Of a stretch of DNA of 64,000 nucleotides, positions 26,301 to 33,901 are shown piece by piece. The DNA comes from Notamacropus eugenii (Eukaryota > Chordata > Mammalia > Diprotodontia > Macropodidae), in contig NC_092878.1 in assembly GCF_028372415.1 (NCBI RefSeq), forward strand, positions 30,967,903 to 31,031,902, given 5' to 3'. Under the pieces are notes generated by a model. It saw nothing but the letters and a program-made list of their open reading frames with translations, was not told the DNA's origin and did no database searches. Numbering within the stretch: position 1 is the stretch's first letter; each line of letters begins with the position of its first letter. The translations under genes and the position numbers were made by a program.

Positions 26301-29300
26301 CAGAACCAGATCCCCACCCAGCACTCTTCACATCGTACGCTGCTGACTCTTATGCTGTAGAACAAAAACTCCCAGAACTTACAGAAAAACAATTCAAATA
26401 ACGACACATTTGTAAATAACCTTAGGGGAATTCCATCTTCCACAGGACTCTCTCTTTCATTCATCACATGGATCTGTTATGCTTCTAGGAAGCTAGGAGT
26501 TGAAATCACAGAGAGGCAAATTTATACTCAATGTCAGGAAAAAACTTCCTAACATCTACCAGGGGTGGGGAACCCGTGTCCTCAAGGCCACATGTGGTCC
26601 TCTAGGTCCTCAAAAGTGGCCCTTTGACTGAACCTAAACTTCACAGAACATATCTCCTTTGTTCTGTAAAACTTGGACTCAATCAACAGACTGTACCTGA
26701 GGACCTAGAAGGCCACATGTGGCCATGAGGCTGCAGGTTCCCCGCCCCTGACTTAGACCTATCCAAGCAGGGAATGGGTTACCTCAGGAAGTAATGAATT
26801 CTCTCCCATTAGAAGTCTTCAAGGACTGCTTGTAGTAAGAGTTTGGGCTATTTAATTCTCAAATTCAGTGACTCTATAAATGTTCCTGTCATTAATATTA
26901 TTCGTAACACTGTTATTAATGTTACTATTAATACTACCGATACTTGGCGCTCTTCTGAGCCCAAATGCAAGACGTATAAAAAACATCACCACTGTCCTCA
27001 AGGGCCGACCACCCACCTGCTGCTGCACATGGCCTGTATATCGTTCAATGAACTCTGTAAAGCGAATATAGTCCGTGCCAAGGCGGCAGAGTCGATTCAG
27101 GACGCTGGTTTCGCTCGGATGGAGAAACGGAAAGTCCTGTGACACCTACAAAAGTGGTAACAACATTAAGGACACAGATGCCTCTGATTCATTTGACTCC
27201 CACCCTGAGGATACTCCAAATGCTTTACAATAATGACAGGATGTTTTTCTCCAAATGTTTTATGATGACATTTTTTTCTCCTCATTCTGCCTTTTGTGAG
27301 GTGTATTTATCAGAAGAGTTCTGTAAAATATAACTATTTGCACATTACTGGCATCTTTTTAAAGTGATTATAACAAATTCATCATAGACTATAAAAAACT
27401 GAGTTTTTTTTGTTCATGTAAATATCACTTAAAAAGAAAATGGTGTTTATTTTTTAAATGTAAAATTTCAATTAACAAGCATTTATTTTCTTTCTCTCCT
27501 TCTCTCTCATTAAAAAGAAAAAAAGAAAAACAAAACCCCTGTAATAAATGTGTATAGTTGGGCCAAACAAATTCTTGTACTGTCTAGGTCTAAAAAATGT
27601 CTCATTCTACATTTTGAATCCATCACCTGAATGGACTTTCATAATCTGGAAGGAGGTCAAGGAAGCTATGTAATAAGCAATTACCTTTTCCTTCCTAATC
27701 CCTTCAGCCTTGCCATCTCTAACATTCCACCAATGAATAAACACTTACCAAGCACCTTCTGTGTGCCCAGGACTGTGCTAGTTGTAGGGGATATGAAGAG
27801 GCACACCAACATATGCATATGAAAACTTAAAAAAAAAAAAAACTACTCAAGAGACAATGCAAGGCAATTGTATGAAGAAATTAAACAAAAAAAGTAAGAG
27901 AATTCTCCTCTTCTCAAACCCTATCACTTCACTAAATACCAAAGATGAGAAAGTCTATAAATAAGACAACTTTCTAAGTTGCTAAATTTGGAAAGTTTAG
28001 GGAAAAAATCCACCCAAACCACAGGTTAAACACAAAAAAATTCAAAAAGAAGAGGAAGAACAGCGCCGACTCCTTCTCCTTGGCTGAGCTCTTCAATTTC
28101 ACGACCACTTTCTGAGCACCTCTGGGACAGGCACGGTGAGCAACAGAGGAAAAATGCAGCTGCATCTGCTCTTAAGGAGTTTACATCATACTGAGCAATA
28201 CAGATAAGTAAATACAACATGTATAAAAAGTCATGGGGGAAGAGTATCAACAAATGGGAAATGGGAAGAGGCATCTTATCTTCTGAGCTGAAGCTTGAAG
28301 AGAGCGGGGTCCCAAGAGGCAAAATGAAAAAGGAAAGCCTTTTAGGCATGGGGCACAGCATGGGTAAAGGCATAGAGAGAGGAGATGGGGTGCTCTCTAC
28401 TAAGAATAAATAGAACCCAGTACAGATGGAACATTTAGTATATAAAGGAAAGTAATATGTAACCCTAGTGTAAAAAAAAGCTGGAGCCAAACTGGGAAGG
28501 GCTTTAAGTGTCTCTGATCCCTTCCCCTCCTCCCCAAAAAAAGTCTGAATTTTTTTCCAGTGCCAAAAAATCACCATTGAAACTCCTTGAGCAGAGGAAT
28601 GACAAGATCATACATATGCTTTAAGAACATTACTTTGGTAGCTCTGTGGAGGGTGGACTGAAGAAGAGGAGACCAGATGCAAGGAGAACAATTAGAAAGT
28701 TATTCCAATTTCAAGGCATACACTGGTGAATTTGAATTTGATTTTAGAGGCAACAGGGAGCCATTAAAGCTTCATGAGCAGAAGAGTAGCATGGTTAAAC
28801 CTATTCTTTAAGGATATGACTTTGGCATAAAAAGAACAGACTGAAAAAAGGGAGGGAGTGCAAATCAGAGGTTACTACAATACTCCAGGTGAAAGGTGAT
28901 GAGGACCACAAGTAGGAAGGCTCCCATGAGAGGAGAGAAAAGAACGTAGGTGAGAATGTCATGGAGGCAGAAGAGGTATGACTTACCAACAGATTGATCC
29001 CTGGGGGACGAAAAGGCTAAAGGAAGAATGAAGGATGACTCAGAGTTTCAGTTGTTTAACGGATAGTTGGAGACGTGGCACCAGAGCTCAGGACTGAGAT
29101 GAGGGCTATCTGCCAAGAGATAATAGTTGGTCCCAAGGGAACAAGAGGTGAACACCGTAAAAGAGTAGAGGTAAAGGAGAAGAGGGTCCAGGACCCAGCA
29201 CTGTGGTGCTCCCACCCAGGGACAGTGCTTACGGGAGGATATGGATGAAGATCCTGCAAAGAGACTGAGAAGGATGGGTAGAGCAGAGAGGAAGAGAAGT

Positions 29301-32300
29301 ATGAAAGAACAATGTCATACAAATCCAGAGATGGGAAAGTCAGAAAGAGGAGGCAGAGAAGTCAAGAATGATGAGGACTGAGAAAAGACCACTGGAATTA
29401 ATAATACAGAGATCACTGGTAACCTTATACACAGTAACTTTAGCCAAGTGGTGAGGACAGAAGCAAGGATGCAGGAGGTTGAAAAACATGTGGGAAATGA
29501 GAAAGTAGAAGCAATGAGTGCAGACAGCTTTTTCTAGAAGTTTAACAGAAAACAGCTGGCATGTTTATGGGGCATCATGGAAAGAGCCGGTGGACAGGGA
29601 GAGATTAGAAATTTGGGAGAGCAAAGAGATATCTGAAAGAGCAAGTTCCCAGAGGAGATAGGAGAGGAGGTGATCAAAGGTTTTAGTAGAATAGGGCTTC
29701 TTCATTTTTACTGTGTCATGGACTCCTTTGGCAGATCATGTCTGGTGAAGGCCAAAGACCCCTTTTTCAGAAAAGTTTGTAAATATGCAAAAATAAAAAG
29801 CATGAGATTGCCAAAAGAACTAATTATATTGAAAATGTTATCAAACTGTTAAAAAAAAAAACCAAGTTCAAGGAATCTCTGAAGTAGAGGATTTGGCATT
29901 AGTGAAGAGAAGGGCCATGTCTTCTTCCTTGACTAATGCAAAGGAGAGGATAACACCGAGATGATTTGAAGTACATAACAGAGTATATTAGCAAGCACCC
30001 TAGCACACCCAGGATGGCCTGCTAGCACAGGTTCTTTGATCTGCTTTTAAAGGAAAGACTGCTCAAAAAGGGGTTAACAATCCTACTTTAATTACATTCA
30101 CTAGTTCAGGGGAAAAGTCAGCACCCTAAACTTGGAGAAAATGCAAGCAGAGAAATTAGCACAAAGACATACAGAACTCCAACAGTCTGGGTAAAGCAAT
30201 ATTGCTGTACACTTTATGTACATCACTGGATTGAGGGAGCACAGCCATCGGAGCAGTCGGGGTGTGGGGGGGAGATGTGTGGGCTCCGAACATATGGCTA
30301 CTCAGAATCTCCACCAGGAAATCAAAGAAATCCAAAGATCCTTCTTATGAGTGGACCCCCAAAGCAAATGCCTACTCCCAGAATATATAACAAAGACTTG
30401 GCATCTGATTGGCTGAGTGCTCAGGAGCTTGAAGGTGCCCCAGCACTTAATTAGAAACTCCCTGTAGCCAGGGCTCTATGTGTCTATTAATGGTCAAAGA
30501 AGATCTTCAAATTCCCTTAACATTCCACAGAGGAGAAGAGGAAGCTCATGATGAACAGTCCTGAACTGTGAGTGAAGTGTGAGTTGAGACCTGCTGTCTA
30601 GAGAGAGCAGGGAAGGGGTGGGAGACAAGTACAAGAGAAGGTCAATCAGGGAAGAGAACTGGCAAGCAGAAGTGAAGGCCAAGTCAAGATTAAGTAATAT
30701 CCATTTGTGGAAGACCTAATTAGCAGTGCTGGGACTTCCTCTAGCAGCATTCATTAGCATGCAAGTAGGAGCAGATAATCAATCAGCAAGTATTTATTAA
30801 GTTCTCATTATAGGCTTGGCATTGTGCTAGGCAAAGAAAAATCGTCCTTTTCCTCAAGGATCTAAGTATTCCACTGCGGAGATACGACATATTTGCAAGC
30901 AAGTCAATACAGAACGTACACAATACAATTTTTCAAGGGGAGAACTAGCAGCTGCGGGCGGGCGCCTCATGGAGGAGATGGCACCTAAGGGCCTCCAGGA
31001 AGAGGGCACAGCCTGTGACAGGCACAAGGAGGGGAAAGGGAATTGCATGGGCTCAGTTTGGCTGCAAGGGAGTGCGTCAAGGGTACTCATGTCTAATCGA
31101 TCACTCCGGAGTTAGACTGTGAGGGTATACTCCATGCCCGGTGGAGAAGTCTGAGCCTAGAGCCCAGCCAGAGCTAGGAATGCTCCTTGGGCAGGGGAGG
31201 GAAATGGTCAGGTCCATGTTTTAGAAGGGAACCCCGGGGAGGATGCATTCAGGAGGCGGCTTGGGTGTGAGAGGCAGAGGGAGAAGGACAGGGAAGGCTG
31301 GATCTGGGCTGGGGGAGACGGAGCTTTGGACAGGAACCGGGAAGTCAGCAGGAGGAAAAGGAGATTCAGGGATGGAGAGGAGGGCTTTTTGGACACGTGG
31401 AGTTTGAATTTCTTATAAAACACCTGGTTTAAAATACCTAACGGGCAGGGTGTGAGGTGTCTATGCAGGGAAAGAGACTAAGGCTGCATATCCAGGCAGG
31501 ATGCCATCCGCGTGGGGAAGATAACGAGGTCCCTGAGAAAGGAGAGGGCACAGGCACACCTACATCCGGGGAGCTGAGGAGTGGTCACATACGTAGGCAA
31601 AAGTCGGGTGGGGGGAAATTAAGTATTACAAACTGAGAGAGGAGTGTCCGGGAGCTGGTGGCTGGGGGGGGCGTAAAACGTCAAATACTGAAGCAAGGAC
31701 TTGCCAATAAAGAGACCATTAGTAACCTGAAGAGTCTAGTTTCGTTGAATGATGGGGTCAAGAGACGGACTGCAGAGGGTCAGGAACGAAGAGGGCGCAG
31801 CGCGGGCAGCTTCTCCCAGCAGGGGGTCCAAGGGAGAAGAGGCTCGTAGGAGGGGCTGCACGGTCAGAGCCTCTGAAGGGGGGCTCGGGTCAAAGGGCAG
31901 CCTGAGCCTGGCAGGGGACCCCTGCTGTGAGGCGGCCAAGGCGGGGGCGGACCTCGGACCTCGGAGAAGTCTGACCCGCCTGCTTCATTTCTTAATTCTT
32001 ACAGACCGGGCTGGTTACCGTAAAACACAGCGCAGGGTCCGCAATCACCTTGGACCGTCTTGGGGTTCCTAGGCAGACGCTGCAGCTGCTTGCCCTTTCC
32101 TTTTCTAGCTTATTTTACAGATGAGGAAACTGAGGCAGGCAGGGTGAAGTGACACAATTCTCCCTCGGCCATTCATTCTCTTCAGCCCTCTCGCGCAGAC
32201 CTCGGTCGTGGCCCCGCCCCTCTACCCCAGCCCGCGCCAGAGCCCCGGGAGCCGACCCCCTCCCGCCCTTTTCCAGGCTCCGCCCCCTCATTAGCGGCTC

Positions 32301-32585
32301 CCAGGCCAAGCCCCGCCCCCCGCTCCTCCACCGCAGGCCCCGCAGTCCGTCCACGCTCCCTACTCCCAGGGTCCCGCCCCTCTGACCGCCTTACCCCGCC
32401 CCCCCCAGGTCCCGCCCCGGCCCTAAACACTGGCACTCTTAACTCCGCCCCTTGCTTTCCCCGTCAGGTGGAGTTCCAATTAGCGCTCCCTTCAGGGTGG
32501 GCCGTACCTGGAGGCCGCTCCGCTTGTTCCAGGTGAAGATGGCACCCGGGTACCCGCTCAAAGCCAAGAGCAGCTCGTGGATCAT
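5029..32585 (-). CDS. TUBGCP4: Gamma-tubulin complex component 4 (GCP4), complete gene
   Basis: GCP4 is a core subunit of the gamma-tubulin ring complex, which nucleates microtubules at centrosomes and spindles. I mapped 18 coding exons on the minus strand; every intron is GT-AG and every junction is in frame. Going down from the ATG at 32585: 32508-32585, 27017-27145, 25075-25197, 24586-24639, 24076-24132, 21967-22046, 20315-20516, 19303-19468, 18857-18981, 18194-18244, 16877-16982, 16423-16530, 15744-15882, 14232-14409, 13301-13435, 11974-12090, 5591-5730 and 5029-5041. The sum is 2001 nt, or 666 residues, the usual family length. The N-terminal half is the GRIP1 domain, which contacts neighbouring GCPs. 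The C-terminal half is GRIP2, which binds gamma-tubulin. The protein starts [14 protein letters not shown] and ends GGTLGSFGV. It is near-identical to human as I recall it, except for the last residue. No disabling change was seen. It is head-to-head with ZSCAN29 from a CpG-island promoter, which fits constitutive expression. Confidence 0.97.
5385..5560 (+). repeat. MIR-type SINE
   Basis: Has the tRNA-derived core 'tgtgactttgggcagtctg' and the '...tgtaaaataagggggttgga' tail, inside TUBGCP4 intron 17. Confidence 0.6.
5591..5730 (-). CDS. TUBGCP4: TUBGCP4 exon 17 (residues 617-662)
   Basis: 140 nt: [20 protein letters not shown] then [19 protein letters not shown] plus two bases (AG) of a Ser codon. 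Donor GCAG|gtaggc. Reading through the donor would terminate at once (TAG), so splicing to the tiny last coding exon is needed for the conserved end. Confidence 0.95.
5790..7015 (+). repeat. L1 LINE 5' end (5' UTR and start of ORF1)
   Basis: Homologous in order to the copy at 7895-9690: 'gctgggtcacagat', 'aattctagaccaaaggg', 'gatcaaacctctctggg', then an ORF1-like start ([14 protein letters not shown]) near 6513. It is 5' and 3' truncated, in intron 16 of TUBGCP4. Confidence 0.6.
7050..7890 (-). repeat. L2 LINE ORF2 fragment
   Basis: The minus strand encodes recognisable L2 reverse-transcriptase C-terminal text ([19 protein letters not shown], compare L2 TELIIFPPKPSPLPNFPIT). The plus strand shows 'ataggacatgttttgatgta' and 'gacaggacataggaacagatt'-like segments. 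Confidence 0.75.
7895..9690 (+). repeat. L1 LINE 5' UTR and degraded ORF1
   Basis: Begins with an L1-type 5' start (gggaggaagccaagagggca). The ORF1-like part near 9160-9480 reads in pieces [30 protein letters not shown] and [11 protein letters not shown], matching the RNA-binding region of marsupial L1 ORF1p. Several stops and frame changes; not active. Confidence 0.7.
9880..11820 (-). repeat. L1 LINE, ORF2 C-terminal half (antisense)
   Basis: The plus strand runs parallel to the antisense of L1 ORF2: 'ctgtatttctctaattatta', 'tagtatagtttaacatctgg', 'tcatatgcaaaaagtgtaac', 'gataatggacatcc', in the same order as in human L1. It abuts the ORF1-bearing copy in opposite orientation, so the two are separate or rearranged insertions. 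Confidence 0.75.
11974..12090 (-). CDS. TUBGCP4: TUBGCP4 exon 16 (residues 578-616)
   Basis: 117 nt: [20 protein letters not shown] then [12 protein letters not shown]. The following intron (5731-11973) is the largest after intron 1 and is mainly L1 and L2 sequence. Confidence 0.95.
12440..12700 (+). repeat. L2 3' end
   Basis: 'gacccacttcttccatgaaa' followed by 'tgtaatctccttgagag' is the conserved L2 3' UTR signature. Confidence 0.65.
12791..12977. mobile_element. hAT-type palindromic MITE, copy 1
   Basis: The terminal inverted repeat CAGGGGTGGGGAACCTG (left) pairs with GGTTCCCCACCCCCA (right), and the interior is itself largely palindromic ('ctctaggtcc' against 'ggacctagagg'). The flanking octamers tccttatg (12783-12790) and tcctaata (12978-12985) agree at 6 of 8, as expected of a decayed 8-bp hAT target duplication. 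No coding capacity. Confidence 0.8.
13301..13435 (-). CDS. TUBGCP4: TUBGCP4 exon 15 (residues 533-577)
   Basis: 135 nt: [20 protein letters not shown] then [19 protein letters not shown]. The HDxFL motif is conserved across GCP2-6. Phase 0 on both sides. Confidence 0.95.
13436..14231. other. TUBGCP4 intron 14, no feature recognised
   Basis: About 800 bp of moderately AT-rich sequence between exons 14 and 15. No clear repeat or conserved exon seen. Confidence 0.5.
14232..14409 (-). CDS. TUBGCP4: TUBGCP4 exon 14 (residues 473-532)
   Basis: 178 nt: [20 protein letters not shown] then [17 protein letters not shown]. The YNxxFKYLLxxRR helix is a hallmark of the GCP family C-terminal domain and lies near the gamma-tubulin contact. 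Confidence 0.95.
14410..15740. other. TUBGCP4 intron 13 with SINE remnants
   Basis: MIR tail-like text near 15010-15050 (gtcccttccaattctagagt) and a MIR/THER-like antisense segment at about 15365-15535 (ttcaacagatgaggacacta). Nothing else recognised. Confidence 0.5.
15744..15882 (-). CDS. TUBGCP4: TUBGCP4 exon 13 (residues 427-472)
   Basis: 139 nt: [20 protein letters not shown] then [20 protein letters not shown]. The first part is a flexible Ser/Pro/Arg loop. WPLHILFTP is a GRIP2 signature strand. Exits after two bases of a Lys codon. Confidence 0.95.
16140..16310 (+). repeat. MIR-type SINE
   Basis: Core 'caatcctggctgtgccactc' and tail 'aaaatgaagaggctgaacta' in the standard order, in the intron between exons 13 and 12. 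Confidence 0.65.
16423..16530 (-). CDS. TUBGCP4: TUBGCP4 exon 12 (residues 391-426)
   Basis: 108 nt completing Asp391, then [20 protein letters not shown] and IEYHGKEHK plus one base. Donor AAGG|gtatta. Confidence 0.94.
16877..16982 (-). CDS. TUBGCP4: TUBGCP4 exon 11 (residues 356-390)
   Basis: 106 nt reading [20 protein letters not shown] then [15 protein letters not shown]. The [10 protein letters not shown] motif is the start of the GRIP2 (gamma-tubulin-binding) domain. Exits after one base of an Asp codon. Confidence 0.95.
17055..17520 (-). repeat. L2-related fragment
   Basis: 'tattatgtataaggcactgt' followed by 'ttccctgaggaagtggaac' and 'ggaatgcattccagacatgg', the order seen in other antisense L2 copies of this window (45330, 30780). 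Confidence 0.55.
17565..17700 (+). repeat. Marsupial tRNA-derived SINE (MIR-like)
   Basis: 'ggcagcgtggtacagtggat', 'gtatgaccctgggcaaatca', 5' part only. Confidence 0.7.
18194..18244 (-). CDS. TUBGCP4: TUBGCP4 exon 10 (residues 339-355)
   Basis: A 51-nt exon reading [17 protein letters not shown]. Acceptor is tttcctcag and donor AAAG|gtaata. Confidence 0.93.
18857..18981 (-). CDS. TUBGCP4: TUBGCP4 exon 9 (residues 297-338)
   Basis: 125 nt completing Gly297, then [20 protein letters not shown] and [19 protein letters not shown]. Confidence 0.94.
19303..19468 (-). CDS. TUBGCP4: TUBGCP4 exon 8 (residues 242-296)
   Basis: Begins [20 protein letters not shown] and ends NQNVNLTRK plus one base of a Gly codon. 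It contains the strongly conserved [20 protein letters not shown] segment of the GRIP region. Confidence 0.95.
19630..19850 (+). repeat. MIR-type SINE
   Basis: 'tagttacaggactctagct' core followed by 'ctgtaaaatgagtaggttgg' tail, just beyond TUBGCP4 exon 8. Confidence 0.65.
20315..20516 (-). CDS. TUBGCP4: TUBGCP4 exon 7 (residues 174-241)
   Basis: 202 nt completing Lys174, then [35 protein letters not shown], an acidic loop (LEEEEEDLG) and [10 protein letters not shown]. The acidic linker is one of the more variable parts of GCP4. Confidence 0.95.
21180..21640 (+). repeat. L2 3' end
   Basis: 'cttcaggactcagctcaaa', 'ggaggcctttcctggtccct', 'tagcaaagagcctggcaaat', 'gcctgttgacttactgact': the complete L2 3' UTR order ending in the TGA-type terminal repeat. 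Confidence 0.8.
21967..22046 (-). CDS. TUBGCP4: TUBGCP4 exon 6 (residues 148-173)
   Basis: 80 nt: [20 protein letters not shown] then VRSALE plus two bases of a Lys codon. Donor AAAA|gtaagt is strong despite the missing terminal G. Confidence 0.93.
22150..22450 (+). repeat. L2 3' fragment with (CA)n
   Basis: 'ctcagctacagtccccc...ctgcaagaagccttcctgga' is L2 3' text; a short CA tract is at about 22226-22250. Confidence 0.6.
22450..24075. other. TUBGCP4 intron 5, simple repeats only
   Basis: A (GT)n tract is at 23305-23345 with a purine-rich GA stretch after it (23365-23430). No exon or clear interspersed repeat recognised elsewhere. Confidence 0.5.
23305..23345 (+). repeat. (GT)n microsatellite
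   Basis: About 15 uninterrupted GT units followed by imperfect GTGTATGT; likely polymorphic. Confidence 0.9.
24076..24132 (-). CDS. TUBGCP4: TUBGCP4 exon 5 (residues 129-147)
   Basis: A 57-nt exon reading [19 protein letters not shown]. Acceptor is tttgtag and donor GAAG|gtaagc. Confidence 0.93.
24586..24639 (-). CDS. TUBGCP4: TUBGCP4 exon 4 (residues 111-128)
   Basis: A 54-nt exon reading [18 protein letters not shown], which is too short to be found as an isolated open frame. Acceptor is attgcag and donor CCAG|gtatct. Confidence 0.93.
25075..25197 (-). CDS. TUBGCP4: TUBGCP4 exon 3 (residues 70-110)
   Basis: Reads [20 protein letters not shown] and continues to LLDLEQE. Acceptor is tcgcag and donor GAG|gtgagg. 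Phase 0. Confidence 0.94.
25240..25510 (+). repeat. MIR-like SINE, nearly full length
   Basis: 'agacctgagttcaaatatgg' through 'tgcctcagtttcctttgtaa' to 'caagtgctttacaaaatcc' and a short AT tail. It lies just upstream of TUBGCP4 exon 3. Confidence 0.7.
25600..25965 (+). repeat. Two adjacent SINEs
   Basis: 25600-25740 has the 'agatgaggaagaggttcagagaggttaagt' style of MIR3/THER copies. 25745-25965 is a MIR copy ('acttctctgagtctgggttt', 'tgtaaaatgggaaaaatat'). Confidence 0.6.
26560..26750. mobile_element. hAT-type palindromic MITE, copy 2
   Basis: Same family and length as the copy at 12791. Starts CAGGGGTGGGGAACCCG, ends GGTTCCCCGCCCCTG. Flanking octamers acatctac and acttagac agree at 5 of 8. 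It lies in the intron between TUBGCP4 exons 2 and 3's downstream side (25198-27016). Confidence 0.8.
27017..27145 (-). CDS. TUBGCP4: TUBGCP4 exon 2 (residues 27-69)
   Basis: Encodes [20 protein letters not shown] through YTGHVQQQ, within the GRIP1 region. Intron 1, upstream, is 5.4 kb and filled with L2 and other repeats. Phase 0 on both sides. Confidence 0.95.
27146..28085. other. Start of TUBGCP4 intron 1, little recognised
   Basis: AT-rich with a SINE/L2-type 'aagcaccttctgtgtgcccagg' remnant at 27745-27790 and poly(A) near 27828-27842. No exon. Confidence 0.5.
28090..29690 (-). repeat. Long L2 LINE ORF2 stretch
   Basis: The minus strand carries degraded L2 reverse-transcriptase text (e.g. 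29056-29322: [20 protein letters not shown] against L2 RSFSVSFAGSSSRSCPLTV). The longest L2 segment here, about 1.6 kb, with an internal duplication or insertion near 28690-28790 and many stops. Confidence 0.7.
29985..30480. repeat. Unclassified repeat-like block, possibly LTR-like
   Basis: A moderately GC block with few stops-and-SINE features that differs from the flanking L2. The overall look resembles a solitary marsupial LTR fossil, but I cannot identify a family or matched ends. Confidence 0.2.
30580..31430 (-). repeat. L2-related fragments
   Basis: 'agtatttattaagttctcat...gcattgtgctaggcaaagaa' starts the segment at 30785. 'ggaggatgcattcaggagg' and 'aaaggagattcagggatgg'-type purine-rich text follows, as in the antisense L2 copies. 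Confidence 0.5.
32100..32156 (+). repeat. SINE fragment at CpG-island edge
   Basis: 'tattttacagatgaggaaac' followed by 'tgaggcaggcagggtgaagt', the common middle of marsupial SINEs, marking the border of the repeat-free island. Confidence 0.6.
32508..32585 (-). CDS. TUBGCP4: TUBGCP4 coding exon 1 (residues 1-26)
   Basis: Encodes [20 protein letters not shown] and KRSGLQ, followed by donor CCAG|gtacgg. An in-frame upstream ATG exists at 32714, but the conserved family start is the one at 32585. Phase 0 exit. Confidence 0.95.
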
Positions 32586-32682
32586 CCCCACGGCGGGCAG
32601 CGGGCCGCTGAGGCAGCGTCCGCCGGCGCGAGCTCCCCCGGCCGTCGGGGGAGGAGCGCTGCTCCAGCCGCTGTGCGCAAGG

Positions 32683-32705
32683 CCCGCTGGGAAGTGTAGT
32701 TCCGG
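32683..32705 (-). promoter_or_regulatory. ZNF143/SBS-like site near TUBGCP4 start
   Basis: The minus strand reads GGAACTACACTTCCCAGCGG, close to the ACTACAnnTCCCAGnnTGC consensus of the ZNF143 (STAF) site common in bidirectional CpG promoters. It sits about 100 bp upstream of the TUBGCP4 ATG. Confidence 0.6.
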
Positions 32706-32856
32706 CCGAATCAACTAGCCGGGAAAGACAATTCCTTCGAGGAAGAGAAAAAGGCACCGGCCAGCGCGAGGGCTTCCTTTTCCCTGCCAATGGAATCCCG
32801 GAAGCGTTCACGTAGCTTGGTCGGAGCGACCACGTTCGCTTCTAGTCCACCGAGCT

Positions 32857-32874
32857 CTCTGGGAGACGTAGTCC
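32857..32874 (-). promoter_or_regulatory. Second ZNF143/SBS-like site
   Basis: The minus strand reads GGACTACGTCTCCCAGAG, the same core (ACTACnnnTCCCAG) and same orientation as the site about 170 bp to the left. It lies between the two divergent start regions. Confidence 0.55.
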
Positions 32875-32888
32875 AGGCAGCGGCCTTG

Positions 32889-32899
32889 GCGCACGCGCC
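32889..32899. promoter_or_regulatory. NRF1-like site
   Basis: GCGCACGCGCC closely matches the NRF1 consensus YGCGCAYGCGCR, about 45 bp upstream of the inferred ZSCAN29 start. Confidence 0.45.
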
Positions 32900-32925
32900 C
32901 TAAGGTCCTCGGTGTCTCCCGCGCG

Positions 32926-32934
32926 GACTTCCGG
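32926..32934 (+). promoter_or_regulatory. ETS/GABP-like site at inferred ZSCAN29 start
   Basis: GACTTCCGG is an ETS-type core (ACTTCCGG). Such sites typically sit at or just upstream of initiation in TATA-less CpG promoters, which helps place the ZSCAN29 start near 32935-32945. Confidence 0.45.
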
Positions 32935-32939
32935 TTTGG

Positions 32940-32989
32940 GAGCTGGTCTGGGAGGCTGCAGAGCCGGGCCGGGGCCGGAGCGGGAGCGG
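32940..32989 (+). other. ZSCAN29: ZSCAN29 probable non-coding exon 1
   Basis: GC-rich sequence ending at donor AGCGG|gtgagg (32990-32995). The start is inferred from the ETS site. Acceptors for the coding exon are plausible at 33716 (tctgctcccag) and 33882 (gatgtcag). Neither choice affects the protein. Confidence 0.45.
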
Positions 32990-33901
32990 GTGAGGCCCTC
33001 CGGGAGGCGGGGACCGGACTCGGTTCGGGGGGAGCGGTGGGAGGGGGCGGGGGTGGAGAGGAGCGGACAGATGGAGGAGGCAGGCCGGGACAGGGGTGCC
33101 TGGGGCTCCCCTCAGCCCAATCAGTGACCGTCTGGAAAGGACGGGACGACGCCAAGAGTGACCCGGCCGGAGGGAGCCGAGACAAAGAGACCGAAGCCCG
33201 GGCGCCCTGTCCTTTCCCGAACCCCGATCTCCCTCCCTCCGCCAGGCTCCGGGACACCCCAGGTCCTCTCCGCAGGGTCTTGTCCCCCGTGTAGAAGCGC
33301 TCCCCCGTCGGCTGTCACCCCCAGCTCACGGTGACCCCCAGGGCCCACCCGGCCCTCCCCTGTCGTGCCCGTTACGGGCCGGGACCCCGAGGTTCCCCAA
33401 ACTAGAGGAAAACAAAGACCACACGTTCCTGCATCCATTGTTGCCTGGGGAGGTGGTGAAAGTGGAGCGGAGGGGGCGGGGCAGGCGCGGAGGGCTCTGG
33501 GAAGGGCTCGGATCGGGCGGGGGGCGGGCCGTGAGGGCCCCCTGCTGGGTGCCGGGTGCTGGGCCGCTGGCCCCTCCCGCCGCCTGGCAGCCGTTAGGAT
33601 CCAGACCCCCCGGTGCTGTGGAGGTGCGGTCAGTACACGCGGTTCGCTGCTTCAGGCCGCAGAGGCAGCTTTGGGGCAGCCCCGCTCCCGTCCCTAACCC
33701 TGGCTTCTGCTCCCAGTCCAGCTGGTTCCTGCAGGCTGGCCCTGGGACGGCCTTGGATGAATGGGCGCCCCCTGGGACCCTCCCATTCCTCTCTGCCCAG
33801 GGAGAAGCTCCTCCCGCAGGTCCCCAAAGACAGAGAGGAGGCCGGGGGAAGCCCCGGCTGCCACACCTCCGTCTGATGTCAGACTGCCTCCTCTGTGAAC
33901 G

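Larger units (their letters stand above)
32150..33880. promoter_or_regulatory. CpG island / bidirectional TUBGCP4-ZSCAN29 promoter
   Basis: The composition changes sharply from AT-rich repeats to GC-rich, CpG-dense, repeat-poor sequence. TUBGCP4 starts leftward (ATG at 32585) and ZSCAN29 exon 1 appears to start rightward near 32940, only about 350 bp away. No TATA box stands out. The long open frames here on both strands are a by-product of GC richness rather than genes. Housekeeping-type divergent transcription is inferred from layout and motif content. Confidence 0.8.

Noticed and set aside
28026-28577. 183-codon minus-strand open frame
   Set aside because: Translation of antisense L2 text with no independent domain.
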